Shown here: positions 62,474 to 64,000 of the stretch, one piece after another
Numbering within the stretch: the stretch's first letter is position 1
How the letters are laid out: each line of letters starts with the position of its first letter
DNA from: Sphingobacterium lactis
GTDB lineage: Bacteria; Bacteroidota; Bacteroidia; Sphingobacteriales; Sphingobacteriaceae
Reading direction: 5' to 3'
NCBI RefSeq assembly: GCF_011046555.1
Contig: NZ_CP049246.1
Span: 2,170,001 to 2,234,000, forward strand
DNA length: 64,000 nucleotides
Made by a program: the position numbers and the translations under genes
Notes under the pieces: generated by a model
What the model saw: the letters and a program-made list of their open reading frames with translations, nothing else
Database searches by the model: none
Told to the model about the DNA's origin: nothing

Positions 62474-63505
62474 ATGGTACATAGATCAACACGTTTTTTT
62501 CTCTTTCTATTTTTTATTCTGCAGGTTTTCTGTTTGCAAGCGAACGATGGTGCTTTTTTCGCACGTGGCAATCAGCTTATTCCCATCCAGGAAAAGGATA
62601 TCAAGGTGACCAAGGAGATCCTTAAATTAACAAAGCTGGAAGGTGGGATGATCGAGGTTTCGGTATATTACGAATTCCATAATCCAGGAGCCGCGAAAAA
62701 GGTATTGGTGGGGTTCGAAGCCATGTCTCCAGAGGGTGATGTGGACGGGACGCCAAAGAAAGGCCAGCATCCGTACATCCATGATTTTACGGTGGATTTG
62801 AACGGAAAAAAGCTTCCCTATGCGGTATCCATGGTTGAAAAGGATGGCTATATCCGTGATGGAAAAATTGCCTCTTTGGACATGAAGAAATATAAAGGCG
62901 AAAAAGGTGGCAATTATGTAGATTTTGATTATGTCTATCATTTCGATGCCCATTTTCAGTCTGGGAAAAATAAGATCAAGCATACCTACCGATATGATGT
63001 TTCGGGTTCCATAGATTATGAATTCAATTTCGAATATGTGCTGACAGCTGCCAACCGCTGGGGAAACCAACAGATCGATGATTTTACCCTCATTTTGGAT
63101 ATGGGCAACTCTATTAGCTTTAGCATGCCAAAGACGTTTTTTGGCAAAGCCAGTAATTGGACGATTACGGGTGTTGGAAAAGCCGTTGATATGCCTGCAC
63201 AGGAGGGGCTAAACGATAAACCTTATGTCGAATTCCAAGTCCGGGAAGGGGAAATCCAGTTCAAGAAGAAAAACTTCAAACCTGCCGGTGAACTGTTCGT
63301 ATACAAACAACGGATTATTCAGAATCAGGAAGGTGCAGGCGCAGTGAAGCCATTCACCGTGCCGTTCACCCACTCCGAAGACCAAAATTGGCGGGTTTTC
63401 AAGAATCCTCCAAAAGAACAGATCAACAAATTATATGACCAGCGCTATGCGCGAATGGAAGCAATCTTCGGTGATCCCATACTGCAACGCTTTTATCCAA
63501 TCTGA
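62474..63505 (+). CDS. secreted protein of unknown function, DUF4424-like
   Basis: 343 residues with a signal peptide (FFLFLFFILQVFCLQANDGA). The start of the mature protein (NDGAFFARGNQLIPIQEKDI) resembles DUF4424. The last 60 residues include NKLYDQRYARMEAIFGDPIL, which looks like a YARHG-type ending. Beta-rich middle (HPYIHDFTVDLNGKKLPYAV). Follows the Rossmann gene by 65 bp, with its own terminator. Confidence 0.65.
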   Translation: MVHRSTRFFLFLFFILQVFCLQANDGAFFARGNQLIPIQEKDIKVTKEILKLTKLEGGMIEVSVYYEFHNPGAAKKVLVGFEAMSPEGDVDGTPKKGQHPYIHDFTVDLNGKKLPYAVSMVEKDGYIRDGKIASLDMKKYKGEKGGNYVDFDYVYHFDAHFQSGKNKIKHTYRYDVSGSIDYEFNFEYVLTAANRWGNQQIDDFTLILDMGNSISFSMPKTFFGKASNWTITGVGKAVDMPAQEGLNDKPYVEFQVREGEIQFKKKNFKPAGELFVYKQRIIQNQEGAGAVKPFTVPFTHSEDQNWRVFKNPPKEQINKLYDQRYARMEAIFGDPILQRFYPI

Positions 63506-63898
63506 ACACCTTTTTCTTAAGCTCATCAAAGAATCTTTCAAAAGCAGTCCTAGAGACTGCTTTTTTGCTTTAAAGTTTAGCTTCTTCCATTAAAAGGCAG
63601 AATTAGCTACATCCGCTAAGGGATATTAAATGTTGTAACTTCCATGATACCCACTGTTTTTAACTAACCTCTTGTTAGTTAGGGTTTTATTCAAATAAAT
63701 TTTAACTCAAATCCGTTTATTTTCCTAAAATTTTTCAAAAAAGTTACACATATTAAATTTTATTCTGTTAATTAGTAGTACAACTAAAAAAACTGATAAA
63801 CCTATTGCAATTATAAGAGAGACCAAAATTAGGATGACCCTTTTTTTTAGCCAATTTTTTAAATCGTTTTAGCATTATTAATTACTAACAATAAATCT
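63506..63898. other. intergenic region with terminator and a 7-bp dyad
   Basis: 393 bp. A terminator (63540-63566: AAAAGCAGTC, CTAGA, GACTGCTTTT, T-run) follows the DUF4424-like gene. AACTAAC (63662-63668) and GTTAGTT (63674-63680) form a short dyad, possible operator. The rest is A+T-rich and featureless. Confidence 0.5.
63540..63566 (+). terminator. intrinsic terminator after the DUF4424-like gene
   Basis: AAAAGCAGTC, loop CTAGA, GACTGCTTTT, then TT. Perfect 10-bp stem. Confidence 0.85.
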
Positions 63899-64000
63899 AT
63901 GTGGAATTCTGACAATTTTACTCGGAAAGGAAGCAGGAAGTGGATTATTCCATTGGTTCTGCTTGCAACAAGCTATGGTTCAGCACAGGCCCACACGCCT
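63899..64000 (+). CDS. start of an exported protein (cut by the window)
   Basis: 34 residues, from ATG at 63899 to the window end. RKWIIPLVLLATSYGSAQAH is a signal peptide with a basic start and a long hydrophobic core, cleavable after AQA. Only the leader is visible; a SusC/TonB-dependent receptor or other envelope protein is possible but cannot be shown. Confidence 0.65.
   Translation, partial: MWNSDNFTRKGSRKWIIPLVLLATSYGSAQAHTP

Overview
The window reads as a chromosome segment of a Bacteroidota bacterium, most likely Sphingobacteriaceae (Sphingobacterium/Pedobacter type). Reasons: TAnnTTTG-type -7 promoter elements close to start codons (guaA, pyrD, the ABC-F gene, an outer-membrane protein gene), few Shine-Dalgarno sequences, a GH31 glucosidase with dockerin-like repeats, DUF4126, DUF5362 and DUF2807 genes, and thiamin salvage genes under a TPP riboswitch. 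No rRNA, tRNA or CRISPR array was found.

Bases 1 to about 19,200 are one end of a prophage, transcribed mostly leftward. From right to left it holds cargo genes (a secreted protein and a lipoprotein), a CI-like repressor facing a small DNA-binding protein across a lysogeny-switch region, a LuxR-type regulator, a primase-helicase, a run of small early genes, a cytosine methyltransferase, a non-coding block with 15 TGTAAT/ATTACA words and hairpins, a head module (S49 protease, major capsid protein, an abundant structural protein), a winged-helix/glycosyltransferase-like fusion, an M15 peptidase, a HEPN-like cargo gene, and the terminase small and large subunits, the latter cut by the window edge. 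Portal, tail and integrase genes are not in the window.

Bases 19,200 to 41,150 are core chromosome with short operons: DUF5362; a secreted protein with a DUF2807 protein; guaA with a lipoprotein of type 1 periplasmic-binding fold and an RNA m5C methyltransferase; a universal stress protein; an SH3-NlpC/P60 protein whose catalytic Cys appears replaced; ychF; a deacetylase, ABC exporter and PlsC-like acyltransferase series; DUF4126; ABC-F; pyrD; an NlpE-like lipoprotein; and thiM-thiE-thiD-tenA behind a TPP riboswitch.

Bases 41,200 to 46,215 hold the most interesting locus: a TIR-transmembrane-beta-propeller protein whose stop codon directly abuts a membrane protein with two TrkA-N (RCK) domains and a C-terminal RyR domain. 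By domain logic this is a candidate NAD-linked, membrane-acting defence or stress system. A divergent gene encodes a 1282-residue modular GH31 enzyme.

Bases 50,700 to 64,000 carry YceI, a complete RND efflux operon, an IS3-family element with a textbook A_AAA_AAG frameshift site, an outer-membrane protein, a LacI-type regulator, a Rossmann-fold protein, a secreted protein, and the start of another exported protein. Two copies of a 121-123 bp palindromic element built of 11-bp tandem units lie at 19,760 and 57,870.
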